6,969 nt of DNA, taken from Hyphomicrobiales bacterium (GTDB lineage Bacteria; Pseudomonadota; Alphaproteobacteria; Rhodobacterales; Rhodobacteraceae). The notes under the pieces were generated by a model. It worked only from the letters and a program-made list of their open reading frames with translations, did not search any database and was not told the origin of the DNA. A program made the translations under genes and the position numbers. Positions 5,952-6,969 of this stretch are shown one piece after another (the first letter of the stretch is position 1; each line of letters begins with the position of its first letter). The stretch is taken from positions 1 to 6,969 of the forward strand of contig PWLT01000343.1 in the NCBI GenBank assembly GCA_003558415.1, written 5' to 3'.

Positions 5952-6740
5952 ATGGACGCAGATACCGCCTATGCCAATGCGCCCTTCATCCCGGGGGCCG
6001 AGGAATATCCACCGCGCTGGAAGGCACGGGCGGCGTCGTTCCGTGAGGCCCTCGGGGCGCGCGCCCGGCTCGGGCTGGCCTATGGGCCGGGCGAGCGTCA
6101 TCGATTTGACCTGTTCCTGCCTGACGCGCCGCCGCGCGGGCTCGCCGTGTTCATCCATGGCGGGTTCTGGCGGGCCTTCGGGCGCGAGGACTGGTCGCAT
6201 CTGGCCGCGGGTGCGCTGGCGCGCGGATGGGCCTGCGCGCTGCCCTCCTACACGCTGGCCCCGCAGGCGCGGATCGCGCAGATCACCGGCGAGATGGCAG
6301 CCGCCGTGTCGGCGGCGGCGAAGGAGGTGACCGGCGCTCTGGTGATCACGGGGCATTCGGCGGGCGGCCATCTTTCGGCGCGCATGGCGTGCGAGGATGT
6401 CGAACTTGCCGCCGGCGCGCGGTTGGCGCGGGTTGTGCCGATCTCGCCGCTATCCGATCTGCGCCCGCTGATGGAGACGGCGATGAACGATGATCTGCGC
6501 ATCGATGCGGCGGAGGCCGAGGCCGAAAGCCCGATCTTTTGTACCCGGCGAGGTGATGTTGGCGCCCATGTCTGGGTGGGCGGCGACGAGCGCCCGGCCT
6601 TTGTCGATCAGGCGCGGTGGTTGGGCGCGGCCTGGGAGGTGGCGGTGACGGTGGAGCCGGGGCGGCATCATTTCGACGTCATCGAGGGGCTGGAGCGCGG
6701 CGAGAGCGCCTTGTGCGGGGCCCTGTTCGACGGGTTGTAA
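5952..6740 (+). CDS. Alpha/beta hydrolase, kynurenine-formamidase (arylformamidase) type
   Basis: The product has 262 residues, cytoplasmic, with no signal peptide. The start is ATG at 5952 with AGGAGG ten bases upstream. The fold signatures are in order: the oxyanion-hole motif HGGFWR (69-74), DWSHLAAGALARGW (80-93), SYTLAP (99-104), the nucleophile elbow GHSAGG with Ser136, an acidic candidate Asp212 in VGGDERPAF, and the catalytic His in GRHHFDVIEGL (239/240). The 'HGG.WR.....WSHLA.GAL..GWA...PSY.LAP' pattern matches bacterial and animal arylformamidases. These cleave N-formylkynurenine to kynurenine and formate in tryptophan breakdown. No other kynurenine-pathway gene is in the window, and similar enzymes act on other amides or esters, so substrate is tentative. 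It is divergent from gabD, and co-regulation is possible but unproven. It is followed by a hairpin and a converging gene. Confidence 0.85.
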   Translation: MDADTAYANAPFIPGAEEYPPRWKARAASFREALGARARLGLAYGPGERHRFDLFLPDAPPRGLAVFIHGGFWRAFGREDWSHLAAGALARGWACALPSYTLAPQARIAQITGEMAAAVSAAAKEVTGALVITGHSAGGHLSARMACEDVELAAGARLARVVPISPLSDLRPLMETAMNDDLRIDAAEAEAESPIFCTRRGDVGAHVWVGGDERPAFVDQARWLGAAWEVAVTVEPGRHHFDVIEGLERGESALCGALFDGL

Positions 6741-6754
6741 GGTGCCGCTCCGTG

Positions 6755-6788
6755 GCCGGGAGAAGGAGCCTCCGGCGGGAATATTTTC
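6755..6788 (+). terminator. Hairpin with T-rich tail downstream of the hydrolase gene
   Basis: GCCGG(G)AG at 6755-6762 pairs with CTCCGGC at 6770-6776, with one bulged G and a 7-nt loop. The sequence GGGAATATTTTC follows. The stem begins 14 bp after the hydrolase stop and lies between two converging genes, as expected of a terminator. The T-run is short (TTTT), so strength is uncertain. The CCTCCGGCGGGAATATTTTC plus AAGAAG layout is one I associate with many rhodobacterial gene ends; that recurrence is from memory. Confidence 0.55.
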
Positions 6789-6807
6789 ACGAAGAAGATG
6801 GGGCGGG

Positions 6808-6969
6808 TCAGGCCCCCTTGGAAGCGGCGAAGCGGTCCTGCCAGCAGGGCAGGAGGTCGCCCGGCTCGCGGCGTGCGGCATGGACGGCGCGGGCGATGGC
6901 GCGGCTCAGGCAGCAGGCGGCGGCATGACCGAGGCGGAAGGGATCGGCCAGCGGATCGTCGAGTGGGCG
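6808..6969 (-). CDS. Unidentified protein, C-terminal 53 residues (5' end outside window)
   Basis: On the minus strand the frame is open from the right edge to TGA at 6810-6808. It encodes the tail PLDDPLADPFRLGHAAACCL, SRAIARAVHAARREPGDLLP and CWQDRFAASKGA. Third codon positions are almost all G or C, as in the neighbouring real genes, which supports coding. Helical, Ala/Arg-rich segments and a Cys pair (19-20) are seen, but no known domain. The gene converges on the hydrolase with 67 bp between them, filled by the hairpin. I do not recognise the family from this short piece. Confidence 0.6.
   Translation of the reverse strand, partial: RPLDDPLADPFRLGHAAACCLSRAIARAVHAARREPGDLLPCWQDRFAASKGA

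Noticed and set aside
4423..6330. 635-codon open frame on the plus strand
   Set aside because: It runs antisense through the whole of gabD and into another frame of the hydrolase. It is Gly/Ala/Arg/His-rich, without start signals or domains.
1..6969. CRISPR arrays, tRNA or rRNA genes, riboswitches
   Set aside because: No regularly spaced repeats, cloverleaf-like segments or known RNA signatures were seen on either strand.

Overview
The window looks like chromosomal or plasmid DNA of a GC-rich alphaproteobacterium, most likely of the Rhodobacterales/Rhodobacteraceae. The evidence is strong G/C preference at third codon positions, Shine-Dalgarno-led genes, a DUF5765-type membrane protein, an alphaproteobacterial-style succinate-semialdehyde dehydrogenase, and a 3' intergenic motif ('CCTCCGGCGGGAATATTTTC'-like) that I associate with this family. 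The assignment rests on recalled family resemblance, not on a search.

Left third (1-1548) is gene-poor and decayed. It opens with the tail of a GNAT acetyltransferase (2-181). This is followed directly by a headless AraC-type DNA-binding domain (302-487), about 580 bp with no recognisable gene, and the C-terminal scrap of an IS1380-like transposase (1066-1260). A striking 34-bp near-perfect palindrome with a second short palindrome touching it (1252-1299) lies just after that scrap. This reads as an old insertion/deletion hotspot.

Middle third (1549-4374) holds a multi-pass membrane protein of the DUF5765 family (+), then a convergent SAM-dependent methyltransferase resembling sarcosine/dimethylglycine N-methyltransferase (-). 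One missing base near 2545 breaks the methyltransferase, and its expected C-terminus is fully readable in the next frame. A small secreted protein of unknown function (+) follows, transcribed divergently from the methyltransferase. About 450 bp after that contains only a cysteine-rich, possibly 5'-truncated coding fragment (4084-4350).

Right third (4375-6969) is orderly core-type DNA. It has an intact succinate-semialdehyde dehydrogenase gene (gabD, -), a divergent alpha/beta hydrolase of the kynurenine-formamidase type (+), a hairpin with a T-rich tail between converging genes, and the C-terminal end of an unidentified gene (-) running off the right edge. gabD and the hydrolase share a 98-bp divergent promoter region. 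I see no convincing new multi-gene system. The most useful observations are the single-base lesion in the methyltransferase, the double palindrome beside the transposase remnant, and three uncharacterised proteins.
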